Shown: piece after piece, positions 32,838 through 42,712 of the stretch
Position numbering within the stretch: position 1 is the first letter of the stretch
Layout of the letters: every line of letters starts with the position of its first letter
Source of the DNA: Agrobacterium vitis
GTDB taxonomy: Bacteria > Pseudomonadota > Alphaproteobacteria > Rhizobiales > Rhizobiaceae
Assembly: GCF_014926405.1 (NCBI RefSeq)
Contig: NZ_JACXXJ020000005.1
Location: 3,515,001-3,579,000, forward strand
Reading direction: 5' to 3'
DNA: 64,000 nucleotides
Translations under genes and position numbers: made by a program
The notes under the pieces: generated by a model
Seen by the model: only the letters and a program-made list of their open reading frames with translations
Told to the model about the DNA's origin: nothing
Databases searched by the model: none

Positions 32838-33317
32838 TCAGGCCGCAAGCTCTTCCAGCTCGCTGCCCTTGAACATCTTGGAAAGGTTCAGGAAGCAGAT
32901 CATGCCGTTTTCATTGGCGATGATGCCTTCGGAAAACGTCTTGTCGAAAGAGGCCGAAACTTCTGGAACCGGCTGAACCTGGCTGGAGGGGATGGTCAGG
33001 ATGTCAGACACCCGGTCCACCAGCATGCCAATGACCATATTGTGCACTTCAGCGACAACAATGGCGGAGCGCTCATTGGCAACCGTGCTCTTCATTCCGA
33101 GCTTGTAGGCAAGATCAATGATCGGAATGACCGAACCGCGCAGGTTCATCACGCCGATCACATCGGCCGGTGCATGCGGAATGGGCGTGGAAGGCGCCCA
33201 GCCGCGGATTTCCCGGATTGTGGTGGTCTTGACGCAGAACTCCTGATCATGCAGGCGAAAAGCGATGATTTCGAGGTTTTCACCGCCGAAGCTGGTAGGG
33301 GTAATAGGTGTTGCCAT
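32838..33317 (-). CDS. cheW: Chemotaxis coupling protein CheW (second copy, outside the che operon)
   Basis: CheW bridges receptors to the CheA kinase. The 159-residue protein has the SH3-like CheW fold with IIAFRLHDQEFCVKTTTIREIRGW, the conserved HAPADVIGVMNLRGSVIPIIDL, and the interaction segment MLVDRVSDIL. I chose ATG 33317 (MATPITP); the frame is open 31 codons further upstream but that part looks non-coding. It lies 113 bp downstream of the PAS-type chemoreceptor on the same strand and probably forms a two-gene unit with it. A second cheW lies in the main operon at 52411. Confidence 0.93.
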   Translation of the reverse strand: MATPITPTSFGGENLEIIAFRLHDQEFCVKTTTIREIRGWAPSTPIPHAPADVIGVMNLRGSVIPIIDLAYKLGMKSTVANERSAIVVAEVHNMVIGMLVDRVSDILTIPSSQVQPVPEVSASFDKTFSEGIIANENGMICFLNLSKMFKGSELEELAA

Positions 33318-33430
33318 GATATCCGTCCCGCCTGTCTTTCGCCCTCCGCTTCCTGTAAACAGGTTACCCGCCGGGGCTGTATTGCGATCATTAGTCCGAT
33401 GTTCGTCCATGCGATGCGTAGCGATTACCG

Positions 33431-35110
33431 CTAAGCCGCATATTTGTCATGGCTCATCCTAGCGGAAGAATGTTTCTCAAATCTAAATTGTTCGAGCAGG
33501 TTGCGCAGGTTTTCGGTTTGTTGGGCAAGGCCATGGCTCGCCGCCGAGCTTTCTTCCACCATGGCGGCATTCTGCTGGGTATTCTGGTCCATGGTGTTGA
33601 CGGCCTTGTTGATTTCTCTAAGGCCGGTTGCCTGTTCCCGAGTGGCCTCGACAATGGCGCCGATATTACGGTTGACCTCCTGAACTTCCGCCAGGATCGT
33701 TGTCAGCGCCTTGCCGGTTTCGCCCACCAGCGATACGCCGGTTTCGACTTGGTTGCTTGACGTGGTGATCAGAAGTTTGATTTCCTTGGCGGCCTTGGCA
33801 GAGCGTTGCGCCAGTTCGCGTACTTCCTGGGCAACGACGGCAAAACCCTTCCCGGCCTCGCCGGCGCGGGCGGCTTCAACTCCGGCATTCAGCGCCAGCA
33901 GGTTGGTCTGGAAGGCGATATCGTCAATCACGCCGATGATGTTTGAAATCTCATTGGAGGAGTTTTCAATCTGGCCCATGGCGTCAATGGCGTTGCGAAC
34001 CACCTGGCTTGAGGCTTCGGCCTGGGCTTTTGTGCGAGCAACGAGATTGGCGGCTTCGGCGGCCCGTTTTGCGCTGTCGGTGACCGTCTGGGTTACTTCT
34101 TCAAGGGCTGCGGCGGTTTCCTCGACAGAGGCAGCCTGCTGCTCGGTGCGGCGGGAAAGATCGTCAGAAGCGGATTTGATCTGGTTGGTTCCAGCGGCGA
34201 TTGCATTGGCGTTCATGGCCACGGTTCGCATCGCGGTTGTCAGTTTTTCCATGGCATTGTTCAGGTCCAGCCGAATCTGGTCGAGGCCAGAAACAAAAGG
34301 CCGCTCCAGCGACACTGTCAGGTCGCCATCCGAAAGAGCCTGCAAAGCGTGCCCGATTTCCTGTACGCACCGCACCCGGTCAGTGACATCGGTGGCGAAT
34401 TTCACCACTTTGATCACCTTGCCGTCGGCATCGAAGATCGGGTTATAAGAGGCTTGAATCCATGCCACTTTACCGCCCTTGCCGATGCGCTTGAACTCTT
34501 CTGCGATGAACTCGCCATTGCTGAGTTTTTCCCAGAATAGTTTGTAGTCTCGGCTCGCGGTGTAGGAGGGTTCGCAGAACATCGAATGATGCTTGCCCTG
34601 GATTTCCGCCAAGCTATATCCCAGCACTCTCAGGAAGTTTTCGTTGGCAGAAATAATCTCTCCGGTCTTGGTAAATTCAATGACTGCCTGAGCGCGTGAA
34701 ATCGCGGCCATCTTGCCGCGGTCTTCGAGGGTCTGCAACTGTGCGGTGGTGACATCGGCTGCGATCTTTACCACCTTGTAGGGCTTGCCTCGGCTGTTGC
34801 AGACGGGATTATAGGAGCCGTTGATCCAGACCTCCTGGCCTGCCTTGTTGATCCGCTTGAAGGTGGCCGTTTCGGATTGCCCGCCTGACAGCTTTTGCCA
34901 GAAGGCCTTATATTGCGCAGAGGACACATAGGAAGGATCACAAAACAGCGCGTGCTTGCGCCCTTTGAGTTCTTCAGGCCGATATCCCATCAACCGACAG
35001 AACACGTCGTTGGCGGTGATAATCGTGCCTTCGAGATCGAACTCAATGACGGCCTGAGATTTTGCAAGCGCCGACAGAATGTTTTCTGCATCTGAACCGA
35101 AACCCAGCAT
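33431..35110 (-). CDS. Soluble methyl-accepting chemotaxis protein with two PAS domains
   Basis: A 559-residue chemoreceptor without membrane helices. Two similar PAS domains (about 10-115 and 130-240) each contain the pattern V-I-E-F then GYRPEEL/GYSLAEIQGKHHSMFC, W-x-x-L, and the PAC-like K-A-x-W-I-Q/N-x-S-Y-N-P. A linker with LSDGDLTVSLERPF (HAMP-like end) leads into the signalling domain with [23 protein letters not shown]. Such tandem PAS receptors (Aer/BdlA-like) can sense redox, often through a flavin or heme, but the cofactor is not readable here. ATG 35110 follows GAGGAAG; the open frame runs 33 codons upstream. Confidence 0.92.
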   Translation of the reverse strand: MLGFGSDAENILSALAKSQAVIEFDLEGTIITANDVFCRLMGYRPEELKGRKHALFCDPSYVSSAQYKAFWQKLSGGQSETATFKRINKAGQEVWINGSYNPVCNSRGKPYKVVKIAADVTTAQLQTLEDRGKMAAISRAQAVIEFTKTGEIISANENFLRVLGYSLAEIQGKHHSMFCEPSYTASRDYKLFWEKLSNGEFIAEEFKRIGKGGKVAWIQASYNPIFDADGKVIKVVKFATDVTDRVRCVQEIGHALQALSDGDLTVSLERPFVSGLDQIRLDLNNAMEKLTTAMRTVAMNANAIAAGTNQIKSASDDLSRRTEQQAASVEETAAALEEVTQTVTDSAKRAAEAANLVARTKAQAEASSQVVRNAIDAMGQIENSSNEISNIIGVIDDIAFQTNLLALNAGVEAARAGEAGKGFAVVAQEVRELAQRSAKAAKEIKLLITTSSNQVETGVSLVGETGKALTTILAEVQEVNRNIGAIVEATREQATGLREINKAVNTMDQNTQQNAAMVEESSAASHGLAQQTENLRNLLEQFRFEKHSSARMSHDKYAA

Positions 35111-35828
35111 CGTTCTTCCTCTGTGTCCTGTAGCACGCGTATCCTGTTGGGGCATTCCCTGATGACGCCGTGGTGCTAGTAGTCGTGGTGTTTGTATTTC
35201 TCGAACCATACCAAGGGCTTGAAGATGTGAATCGCATCCTCACCTTGGGAAATTGAACGTTCAATACGAATGTCAATTTCAATGACTGTTCGTAGAATTC
35301 TTCAGTGAGATCGATTTTTTAGATCCAAGAGCCTATGCATAAAGCCAACTGTGTTGGCTCGTGCGACGTCAAGTGCGGAGCGCATTCTCACATCCTTTGT
35401 TGTGTGATCAACGACCTTGCCTTAAGCCCTATATTCATACGGGTATTTTGTTAAGAAATAGCTATTCAAGCATCCTTTGAAATATATCGATAGCTCCCGT
35501 CTTTCCAGGGACGTTACGGACACCGGAGGTCGGGGCTTATCAAGCTGAATTCTACCGACAATCCGCTGTACAATTCCTTAAATCCTCGCCGGTTTTAAAG
35601 AGAAAAGGATTCGGAGCATGAAAAAATATTGAGTTGGGATTTATGCGTGTGATAAAGCGCTGGCGATGCACGGTTTTGTTTTTCCATAATTCCTTGATCT
35701 CAGCTTGATTTAAGAAATTACGCAGGAAATTTAAGGTGTTATGCATCGCGCACTTATAAATTACGAGGCTGTAGAGCGAGTGGATCGCGCCTTGAAACCT
35801 GTCGGAGACGTTGTGAGTCTAACAAACT
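35111..35828. other. Intergenic region between tamB and the PAS chemoreceptor
   Basis: A 718-bp AT-rich gap with both flanking genes on the minus strand. It holds the 14-bp palindrome at 35252-35265 (separate entry), a perfect small hairpin AGCCAAC-TGT-GTTGGCT (35343-35359), and only very short reading frames (for example 21 codons from ATG 35642). I find no gene that I can support. Confidence 0.5.
35252..35265. promoter_or_regulatory. Perfect 14-bp palindrome upstream of the PAS chemoreceptor gene
   Basis: ATTGAAC-GTTCAAT is perfectly symmetric and lies about 140 bp upstream of the receptor start, in the expected promoter zone. It looks like a dimeric operator. It does not fit the FNR box (needs ATCAA arms) or the alphaproteobacterial SOS box (direct GTTC repeats). 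Confidence 0.4.
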
Positions 35829-38800
35829 CTAGTATTCTTTCTCATAGAACACACCGCCGCCGCTCGATCCACTGGCGCCAGCCTCGCCTTTCAGCTTGAA
35901 GCCACGGCCGACATCCAGGTTGATCACGGCCTTGCTGCCGGTGCTGCCCTGCTGGAATTCGAGATAGGTTTTGTCGTTCAGATATTTTCCGGCGCTGAAC
36001 TGGGTATTGCCCTTGGAATCGGTACTGATGTCGAGATCGTCGACGCCAACGGCGCTGCGAAGACTGTTGAACAGGGATGTCGAATTGCCACCGCCCAACT
36101 GACCGACGGCATCCGCCAATTGAGCAATTTGCAGCGGCGACAGTTTCGCCATCGACTGGCCGAAAATAAGCTGGGCGAGGACCTCGTCCTGCGGCAGGGC
36201 GGGAGCGGATGAAAAGCTGATATCCGGGTCGGTCGCCACGCCGGATACCTTGGCTGTCAGCGTCGTGCTGCCTGATGTGCTGGTAGCCTCGAAGTCGACG
36301 ACTGGGATAAGGCCACCGCTAAAGGTAATTTTGCCTGAGCTGAAATCCAGCCGCTTGGTGAGAATGACCATCCGGCCCCGACGCATGGTGAAGCCACCCG
36401 AGACTTGCGGTGCTGCGATACTGCCCTTGATGGTCACGGTGCCGTTCAGTTCGGCGTCGATTCCGCGTCCGCGCACGAAGATTTGCGAGGGAGCCGCGAT
36501 TTGCAGATCGAGCAGAATCGGCGAGCTACTGCCATCCCCCGTTTTCTCTGGATTGAGAATTGCCGTTTGGCGACGCACGTCGGCCGGAGCGTTCTTGTGC
36601 TTGATGTCGAGCTGGGCAATCGATCCCGGCAGCCGGGACGGAATGGTGATTGAGGTCTTGTCCAGTGTCAGCTTGCCGGACAGGGTCGGTCCATCCAGCA
36701 AGGGGCCTTTCAACCCCATGCTGCCGTTGACGGTCGCGGTGACCAAGGTACCATCGATGTAGATGGCGTTGTCGAGCTTGATTGTCAGGTCGCTGGGCAA
36801 TCCCTGACCTTTCAGGTCGATCGTGCCGGTCGCCGACACCTTGCCTCCGGCGGAAATCCTGCCGGTTGCGGAGTTGATCCGGGCCTGATCGCCGGTCAAG
36901 GCAATGTCCACGGTCAATTGCTCAAGGGCGATATTGTGCTTCACATCAATCAGCCGGGCCTTGGCTGTGCTGATGGTGCCGGATAACGCCGGGGAGGACA
37001 GGGTGCCGCCAATGCTGATATCGCCATTGGCATTGCCTTCTGCCGTCAATCCTTGCTTGGTCAACAGGCCCTGCAAGGCGGTGAGGGGCAGATTGGCCTT
37101 GAATGTCATATTGATGGGCTTGTCACCTGTAAGGGACAACGAGCCGCCGCCTGTGACATTCAGACCGCCGCCGCCGGTCACGCGGCTGTCCACGGACAGC
37201 CGATTGTCCGCAAAGGTGCCGGACGCGGTAATCGCCAGAGGTGGCAGGCCAGCGGACTGCATCTGCGTAACGCTGGCATCGTCGAGGCGCAGGTCATAAG
37301 CGATCTTCGGCGCGGATGTGCTGCCGGTGGCGGTGATCTTGCCGGAGAGTGTGCCGGTCGCGCCCAGATTGGCCGAAAATGTATTGGCAAGCGAGGCGGG
37401 GAGCGCGTTGATCTGCGCTGTCATATCCAGAGCCGCGCCTGCCTTGCCAGCGACCGTGATTGTGCCGCTGCCGGCCTTGATGGTGAGCGTGTCGATTGTT
37501 GCGGTGCCATTTTCCACGGTGATATTAGTGGGCCGGGCCAGCGTCACTGGGATACCGCGTGGGCTGACGGCAAAATCCTGCAGGGCAATGCCGATGCTAT
37601 TGCCATCCTGCTGCACCAGCGCTTTTCCGGTCAAAGGTGCATTGTCGTATCGTCCCGAAAGGTCGATATCGGTGCGGGTTCCTCTCCGGTCGAACTGAAG
37701 CGCCAGCTGTTCCACAAGGGCAGAGCCAGTGGAGATCCGGTCCGCCTTGACCATGCCCTGCAAGGCCAGCGACTGGAGGTCGTTGGTGGTCACATCGACC
37801 GACGGCTGCGCGATTGTTGTCGAACCCTGGCGAATGGCGGTGCCCTCGGCCTTGATCCGGGCGGCAATCTTGCCATTGGCCTCATCCAGTCTGATGGAGC
37901 CTTTCAGATCGCCCGATGCGGTCTGTCCGCCAAGGGCGGCCAGCAGGCCGAGATCGGGAAAGTCAAAATCGACAGTACCGCTGGGAAGACGGGCGCGGGA
38001 AAAGCTCAAGGCACCGTTCAAGCGGTTGTCGCCCACCGTCAAGCTCAGATCCGGCAGGGCGATGACGCCGTCTTTGGAGGTGAGGTTGAGATTGGACCGA
38101 ACCGGCTTGCCATCCAGCGCGCCTTGCGCGGTCAGCGTTGCAGAGGGCGCGCCGCGTGTCAGGTCGGCTTTCGCCGCCATGGAAAAGCCAGTGAGGGCGC
38201 GGCCAGCAAGCTTTGCGGCATCGATGGTGATCGTGCCATTGGTCTGCAAGGCATTGATGGGACCATTGGCCTGGAGCTCGAACGCGGCCTTGCCCGATGC
38301 ATTGGCCTGCAAGATGCTGAAATCGGTGATCATCCCCGAGAGTGTGGTGGCCAGCTGCTGCCTGACAAAAGACAGTTTGCCCGAAGCGTTCAGCAGCCGT
38401 GTTTCCAGCGTAAAACCGGGAATGACAATCCCATCACCTGCGGAATAGCGTGCCTCGCCGGAAAGCTTCACCATATTGCTTTGCTCGGTGCCACCAGGCG
38501 TTCCCACCAGCTTTTCCGTCACGGCTTGTGGCAGCGCTTCAGGCCGCGCAAACAGTGCATATTGTGCCTCCACGGCCTTGCTGGCGATGGTATAGGCAGC
38601 CGTCACGCTGCCGCCAAGCGCCGGGCTTTCGATGGTGAGCGGTTGGGCGGCAATCTGCTGAGGGCTGACCGAAATCGGTGCCTTGAGGGTCAGAGGTGCC
38701 TTCACGGCGCGCGCCAACGTCGGGTCCGTCAACTGCGCTTGCTGTACGGTCAGTGTGGTATCGATTCTGCCGGAACGGGTGGTCAGGTTGAAAGCAGGCG

Positions 38801-40112
38801 CGCTTGCTTTAAGGGCGATATCGCCAAACGTGCCCTGCGGCAGTGTCAGGCTCTCCAGCGCCGCGGTGGTTTCAAGTTTTGCCGCTTCGGCTGCCCCGGT
38901 CAGGCTAAATGTCAAGCCGGAGACTTGGGCGGCGACGGTGCCATCGTCCAGCGGCCAACGGATCGCGGCAGGGCCATTCTTGCCGGTCAGTGTAGCGTGA
39001 AGGGAATTTTCGCCTTTCGGCGTATAGGTGCCGCTGGCGGCAAGCGACAGGCTGCCGGTCTCGACGCTGCCTTTTTCCACGCTCAAGGCACCGTCATCGG
39101 AAAGACGGGCGGCAATGTCGATCATGGTTTTGCCGGCAAACAGGTCGCGGAGATTGGCGGGCAACAGGCTATCGAAGGCACCGTCGCCATTGATGGTCAC
39201 ATGGCGACCGTCTGCGGCCAGCCTATGCGTTGCGGTGATGTCCAATCGCGGTGTGCCGTCGAGCGTTGCCGCCAGCGAGCCTTTCCAATCGTTGATCGGC
39301 CCGCCGCCCTTGACCGTGATGGCAAGCGCCGGATCATCCGGCAATTGCAGCAGGTTGGCGAGGAGACCGCCCTTTGGCTCCTGCAGGGTGGCGTCGACGT
39401 CCAGCCGGTTCTGCTGCGGCGCGTAGGCGAGCCGGGCCGACAGGTTTGCCTGCGGCAGATCTGCACGGCTCACCGTCAGTTGCGACGTGATGGCTTGCGG
39501 GGTCGCCTCACTGCCTCGTTCAGCCTCGACATTGCCGTCCAAAGTCAACCGGGCTGCGGTGCCGAGCAGCGGTTGTTCCAGCCGGATGTCGGGTACAGAC
39601 ACCCGCTCGACCCTGACATCCACCGGCAGGCTGAAACCGTTGCTGCTGGAGGTTTCTGTTGTGGTCTCCACGGTCGGCAAGGGCTTGCGGGCCAATGTCA
39701 GGGAGGCGGCCTTGATCTGCGAGGCCTCGAAACGGCGTGACATCAGCGCCAGCGGCGACCAGTCGATGGAGAGATCCTGAATTCGGCCGTAGGGACCGTT
39801 CGCGTCGGAAACAGTGATTGTGTCCGCCCGCAAATGCCCGTCCAGCAGGCCGCTGATCCCGTCCACGGCGATGATCCGGTTTGGCTTCGACACCAGTGAG
39901 GCGACGAAATCGCCGATGAACCGGCTGCCGAATTGCGTCGTGCCGACCAGCGTCAGCGCCACGACCAGCATCGCGGCCAGCACCAGCAAACCATAGGCGA
40001 GAATGCGGCCAAGGCCTGAGAATAGGGTTTTGAGTGCGCTCACTGTCTGTTCCGACCTTCTTCTGTCCCGAACGGCTGCTTCTGCGTCAGAAACTTTGTC
40101 CAATACCGACAT
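35829..40112 (-). CDS. tamB: Translocation and assembly module TamB (inner-membrane-anchored AsmA-like protein)
   Basis: A very long (1,427 residues) envelope protein. It has an N-terminal cytoplasmic tail, one membrane helix (about 38-60), and then repetitive beta-rich sequence across the periplasm, ending in the TamB/DUF490 domain with LPQDEVLAQLIFGQSMAKLSP and the final VDLDISTDSKGNTQFSAGKYL region. TamB spans the periplasm and works with TamA in outer-membrane protein insertion or, as proposed for AsmA-like proteins, lipid transport. The start ATG 40112 (MSVLDKVSDAE) overlaps the 3' end of tamA by 26 bp; the frame stays open upstream only as the shadow of tamA. Confidence 0.93.
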   Translation of the reverse strand: MSVLDKVSDAEAAVRDRRRSEQTVSALKTLFSGLGRILAYGLLVLAAMLVVALTLVGTTQFGSRFIGDFVASLVSKPNRIIAVDGISGLLDGHLRADTITVSDANGPYGRIQDLSIDWSPLALMSRRFEASQIKAASLTLARKPLPTVETTTETSSSNGFSLPVDVRVERVSVPDIRLEQPLLGTAARLTLDGNVEAERGSEATPQAITSQLTVSRADLPQANLSARLAYAPQQNRLDVDATLQEPKGGLLANLLQLPDDPALAITVKGGGPINDWKGSLAATLDGTPRLDITATHRLAADGRHVTINGDGAFDSLLPANLRDLFAGKTMIDIAARLSDDGALSVEKGSVETGSLSLAASGTYTPKGENSLHATLTGKNGPAAIRWPLDDGTVAAQVSGLTFSLTGAAEAAKLETTAALESLTLPQGTFGDIALKASAPAFNLTTRSGRIDTTLTVQQAQLTDPTLARAVKAPLTLKAPISVSPQQIAAQPLTIESPALGGSVTAAYTIASKAVEAQYALFARPEALPQAVTEKLVGTPGGTEQSNMVKLSGEARYSAGDGIVIPGFTLETRLLNASGKLSFVRQQLATTLSGMITDFSILQANASGKAAFELQANGPINALQTNGTITIDAAKLAGRALTGFSMAAKADLTRGAPSATLTAQGALDGKPVRSNLNLTSKDGVIALPDLSLTVGDNRLNGALSFSRARLPSGTVDFDFPDLGLLAALGGQTASGDLKGSIRLDEANGKIAARIKAEGTAIRQGSTTIAQPSVDVTTNDLQSLALQGMVKADRISTGSALVEQLALQFDRRGTRTDIDLSGRYDNAPLTGKALVQQDGNSIGIALQDFAVSPRGIPVTLARPTNITVENGTATIDTLTIKAGSGTITVAGKAGAALDMTAQINALPASLANTFSANLGATGTLSGKITATGSTSAPKIAYDLRLDDASVTQMQSAGLPPLAITASGTFADNRLSVDSRVTGGGGLNVTGGGSLSLTGDKPINMTFKANLPLTALQGLLTKQGLTAEGNANGDISIGGTLSSPALSGTISTAKARLIDVKHNIALEQLTVDIALTGDQARINSATGRISAGGKVSATGTIDLKGQGLPSDLTIKLDNAIYIDGTLVTATVNGSMGLKGPLLDGPTLSGKLTLDKTSITIPSRLPGSIAQLDIKHKNAPADVRRQTAILNPEKTGDGSSSPILLDLQIAAPSQIFVRGRGIDAELNGTVTIKGSIAAPQVSGGFTMRRGRMVILTKRLDFSSGKITFSGGLIPVVDFEATSTSGSTTLTAKVSGVATDPDISFSSAPALPQDEVLAQLIFGQSMAKLSPLQIAQLADAVGQLGGGNSTSLFNSLRSAVGVDDLDISTDSKGNTQFSAGKYLNDKTYLEFQQGSTGSKAVINLDVGRGFKLKGEAGASGSSGGGVFYEKEY

Positions 40113-42027
40113 ATATGCCGTATTTGTCGCCGTCGGGATAGGGATTGAGCGGTACGGCCACATCCAGGCGGATCGGGCCGAACGGCGTCGCATAGCGCAG
40201 GCCGATGCCCGCGCCTGCCTTGATATCGGAGAAATCAGGCACATGCCCGCTGGACACGGTCCCGACATCGAAGAACGGCACCAGGCCAATCGTTTCGGTA
40301 ATGCCGATGCGCGTTTCCAGTGATGCCGTCATATAGGAAAGCCCGCCGGTGGCGTCATCCGCGCTGTTTCTGGGCGAAATGCTTTGATAGCCATAACCGC
40401 GCACCGAACCACCGCCGCCAGCGAAGAATCGTCGCGTCGCCGGAATATCGGCAAGCCCGCCGGTGCCAAACAAGGTCCCTACCGCCAATTTGCCCGCCAG
40501 CACCACCCGGTCTTCCGCGCCAAGTCCGTGATAGCCGGAAATCGACCCTTCGAAATTGGAAAATACAGTGCTGCCGAGGAATTCATAGCTCGGCGCGGCG
40601 CTGAGCGTGGCGCGGTAGCCGGTGGTCGGGTTCATCTTGTTGTCTCGGGTATCGCGCACATAATCGAGAGGCACGGAAAAGGTCAGGTAGTCGTTTCGGC
40701 CAAAGGCATCATCGATCCTGGCATATTCCAGCGCGGTGGCCGCCGAAACCGTGTCATAGTCAGTCAACTCATAGGAATAGCCGAGTTTGCCGGTGATGGT
40801 GTCGGCATCATAGGAATCGGTGCTGAGTGTTGCGGCCTTGATCGAGGCTTCCAGTGTGCCTGACGGCAGCAGAAAACCTGGCTTTGTAAAGGTGATGCCA
40901 GCGGAATAATCGAAATCCGTTGCATCGGTTTTCTCGCCGATGCCGCTGACCGTGCCTTCGATCCGCAGAGATTCGGCCTGGCCAAACAGGTTGCGGTGGC
41001 CCCAATAGCCCTGCAATCCCGCACCGTCGATGGTGTCATAGGTTGCCCCGGCCCCGAAATAGCGGAATTTGCCTTCCGAAACGGTGATATTGAGCGGAAT
41101 GGCGCCCTGTGAGTTGAGTTTATCGGCTTGGGTGACGGTCACGCTGGAGAAGACGTTAAGCTTGCGCAAGCGGTCGGATGCCTTGCGCAGATCTTCCGGC
41201 GAATAGGGCTGACCGGCATTGAGCCTTGAATATTTCTGCACGAAACCAGGATCGACGGCCTTGGTGCCGGAGACTGCAACCGGACCCAGGGGCGCGACTG
41301 GCCCGGCGGAGACACCAATGGTCACATCCACCCGATTACTTTGATGGTCCGCGACCACCTGCCGGTCGGAAATGCGGGCGAGAGGGCGGCTTTGCGCCTT
41401 CAGATCATCGGCTATCTTATTGGCGGCCTTGATAATCGCCAGGGAACCGGCAGGCTTGCCTGCCACAAGATCATAGGCCGTTGGGCCAAGCTTTGCGGCA
41501 TCGCCGGTCAACGTTACCTTGCCGAGGGTAAAGAGCGGGCCGGGTTCGACCTCTATTTTAACCGGCACGGGTTTCGTGTGGGGGAATTCGGGATTGGGGG
41601 GCAGGCTATCCAGGGGCGTGCCATTGACCGTCATGGTAATGACGCCGCCATAATAGGAGTGTTCGTAAAGTGTCGCCAGGAGCCGCTCCCGGTCCTCGCG
41701 GGCCTTGATGACCACGCCAAGATCGCCGGAGACCGGCTTGTCCTTCTCCTGTATCAGCTGCGAGCTTTTTTCCAGCGCGTCTTTCAGGTCGCCGGAAGCA
41801 TCTTTCTTATCGCGATTGCCGGACGCTTCTTTCGACTGGAAATCGACAGAATACCGCACGGGATCGACAACATCCGTTTTGCCTTCATCGCGGCCCCACA
41901 GGGTTATCCCGAAAATCTTGAAGGCATAGGCATCAACTGGAAACGACAAAGCCGCCGCACCCACGACGACACATGCCAGAGCGGTGCCTGACTTCCGAAA
42001 CGCTCTACTGACATTCGGCAATGTCAC
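40087..42027 (-). CDS. tamA: Outer-membrane translocation and assembly protein TamA (Omp85 family)
   Basis: A 646-residue Omp85 protein and partner of TamB. A signal peptide ends near residue 35 (SFPVDAYA). POTRA-like repeats follow (VKIEVEPGPLFTLGKVTLTG, VTIGVSAGPVAPLGPVAVSG and LNITVSEGKFRYFGAGATY region), and the C-terminal half is the surface-antigen beta-barrel with RRFFAGGGGSVRGYGYQSISP and the final IRLDVAVPLNP...IGQSF, whose terminal Phe is the Bam recognition residue. Between signal and first POTRA is a charged, Lys/Asp/Ser-rich spacer (about 60-105), longer than in enteric TamA. Confidence 0.93.
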   Translation of the reverse strand: MTLPNVSRAFRKSGTALACVVVGAAALSFPVDAYAFKIFGITLWGRDEGKTDVVDPVRYSVDFQSKEASGNRDKKDASGDLKDALEKSSQLIQEKDKPVSGDLGVVIKAREDRERLLATLYEHSYYGGVITMTVNGTPLDSLPPNPEFPHTKPVPVKIEVEPGPLFTLGKVTLTGDAAKLGPTAYDLVAGKPAGSLAIIKAANKIADDLKAQSRPLARISDRQVVADHQSNRVDVTIGVSAGPVAPLGPVAVSGTKAVDPGFVQKYSRLNAGQPYSPEDLRKASDRLRKLNVFSSVTVTQADKLNSQGAIPLNITVSEGKFRYFGAGATYDTIDGAGLQGYWGHRNLFGQAESLRIEGTVSGIGEKTDATDFDYSAGITFTKPGFLLPSGTLEASIKAATLSTDSYDADTITGKLGYSYELTDYDTVSAATALEYARIDDAFGRNDYLTFSVPLDYVRDTRDNKMNPTTGYRATLSAAPSYEFLGSTVFSNFEGSISGYHGLGAEDRVVLAGKLAVGTLFGTGGLADIPATRRFFAGGGGSVRGYGYQSISPRNSADDATGGLSYMTASLETRIGITETIGLVPFFDVGTVSSGHVPDFSDIKAGAGIGLRYATPFGPIRLDVAVPLNPYPDGDKYGIYVGIGQSF

Positions 42028-42216
42028 CCTACTCGGTATAAACAGTGTCTGAAGTCCTCAATCTGGCCGGAGCAAAACCATCCCGCACCCCTTGCTCCGA
42101 AATCGCTATTCCCATCTGCGATTATAGCCGGAACAGTTCCTCGGTGAACTCTTCCGGTATTGTATGGCCACCGCCGGATCGGGCCGAGAACGGCTGGATC
42201 CGGCGGTGGCTGGATG

Positions 42217-42480
42217 TCAGTAGCCGCGTGGGCAGTTGTCGACGTAGCGACGACCGTAGCGGTCACGATAGTAGCACTGGCCCGGCTGCTCGTTGACGCG
42301 TCCGATGATGGCGCCTGCTACGCCGCCCACGGCAGCACCAACCGCCGCACCGCGGACATTGCCAGTGGCGACGCCGCCGATGATGGCACCCGATGCGGCG
42401 CCAATGCCGGCGCCCTTTTCGGTTTCCGTGCAACCGGCGACGGCCAAGCCTGCCAGAATGAGTATAATTGCCTTTTTCAT
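42217..42480 (-). CDS. Small glycine-zipper lipoprotein
   Basis: An 87-residue exported lipoprotein. ATG 42480 (MKKAIILI) follows a GGAG ribosome site by 8 nt; an ATG two codons earlier is less well placed. The signal peptide ends in the lipobox LAVAGC, so the mature N-terminal Cys would be lipidated. Next is a glycine-zipper stretch (GAGIGAASGAIIGGVATG, then AAVGGVAGAIIG), a membrane-inserting or oligomerising pattern seen in outer-membrane proteins such as SlyB and YMGG families. The C-terminus is short, aromatic and basic with a Cys pair (QCYYRDRYGRRYVDNCPRGY). The function is unknown. Confidence 0.85.
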   Translation of the reverse strand: MKKAIILILAGLAVAGCTETEKGAGIGAASGAIIGGVATGNVRGAAVGAAVGGVAGAIIGRVNEQPGQCYYRDRYGRRYVDNCPRGY

Positions 42481-42675
42481 GTCCATCTCCGTATTGGATT
42501 TATCCGGATACCCAGGTCTCGCCGATCGTTCATTATCCTGGCCAGATTTGGGTCTGCCGGCGCGTCCGCCCCTGCGCTGATATTTTGTTATGCAGCATTA
42601 TTTGTCGTCTTTTGACGCATTTCCTGCCGATTGTTGTCCATTGCTGGAATCCCAACATTGCAAAAACATATAGCG

Positions 42676-42712
42676 AGAGCGGCGAATGTCCACCGGAAAC
42701 GCTCTGTTTTTT
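42676..42712 (+). terminator. Orphan intrinsic terminator on the plus strand
   Basis: AGAGCG (42676-42681) pairs with CGCTCT (42700-42705), with an inner TCC/GGA pairing, and is followed by GTTTTTT. No plus-strand gene lies upstream: the nearest genes (lipoprotein, tamA) are on the minus strand. It may end a small RNA starting between about 42500 and 42650. Confidence 0.45.

Noticed and set aside
35642..35707. A 21-codon frame (MRVIKRWRC...) in the tamB-receptor gap
   Set aside because: Only a weak GGGAT precedes it and no terminator follows; the length is compatible with chance.
37053..39740. An 895-codon open frame on the plus strand, opposite tamB
   Set aside because: It is the complement of a long GC-rich gene with clear TamB sequence. 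The predicted protein has no recognisable domain, and its composition is that of a complement shadow.
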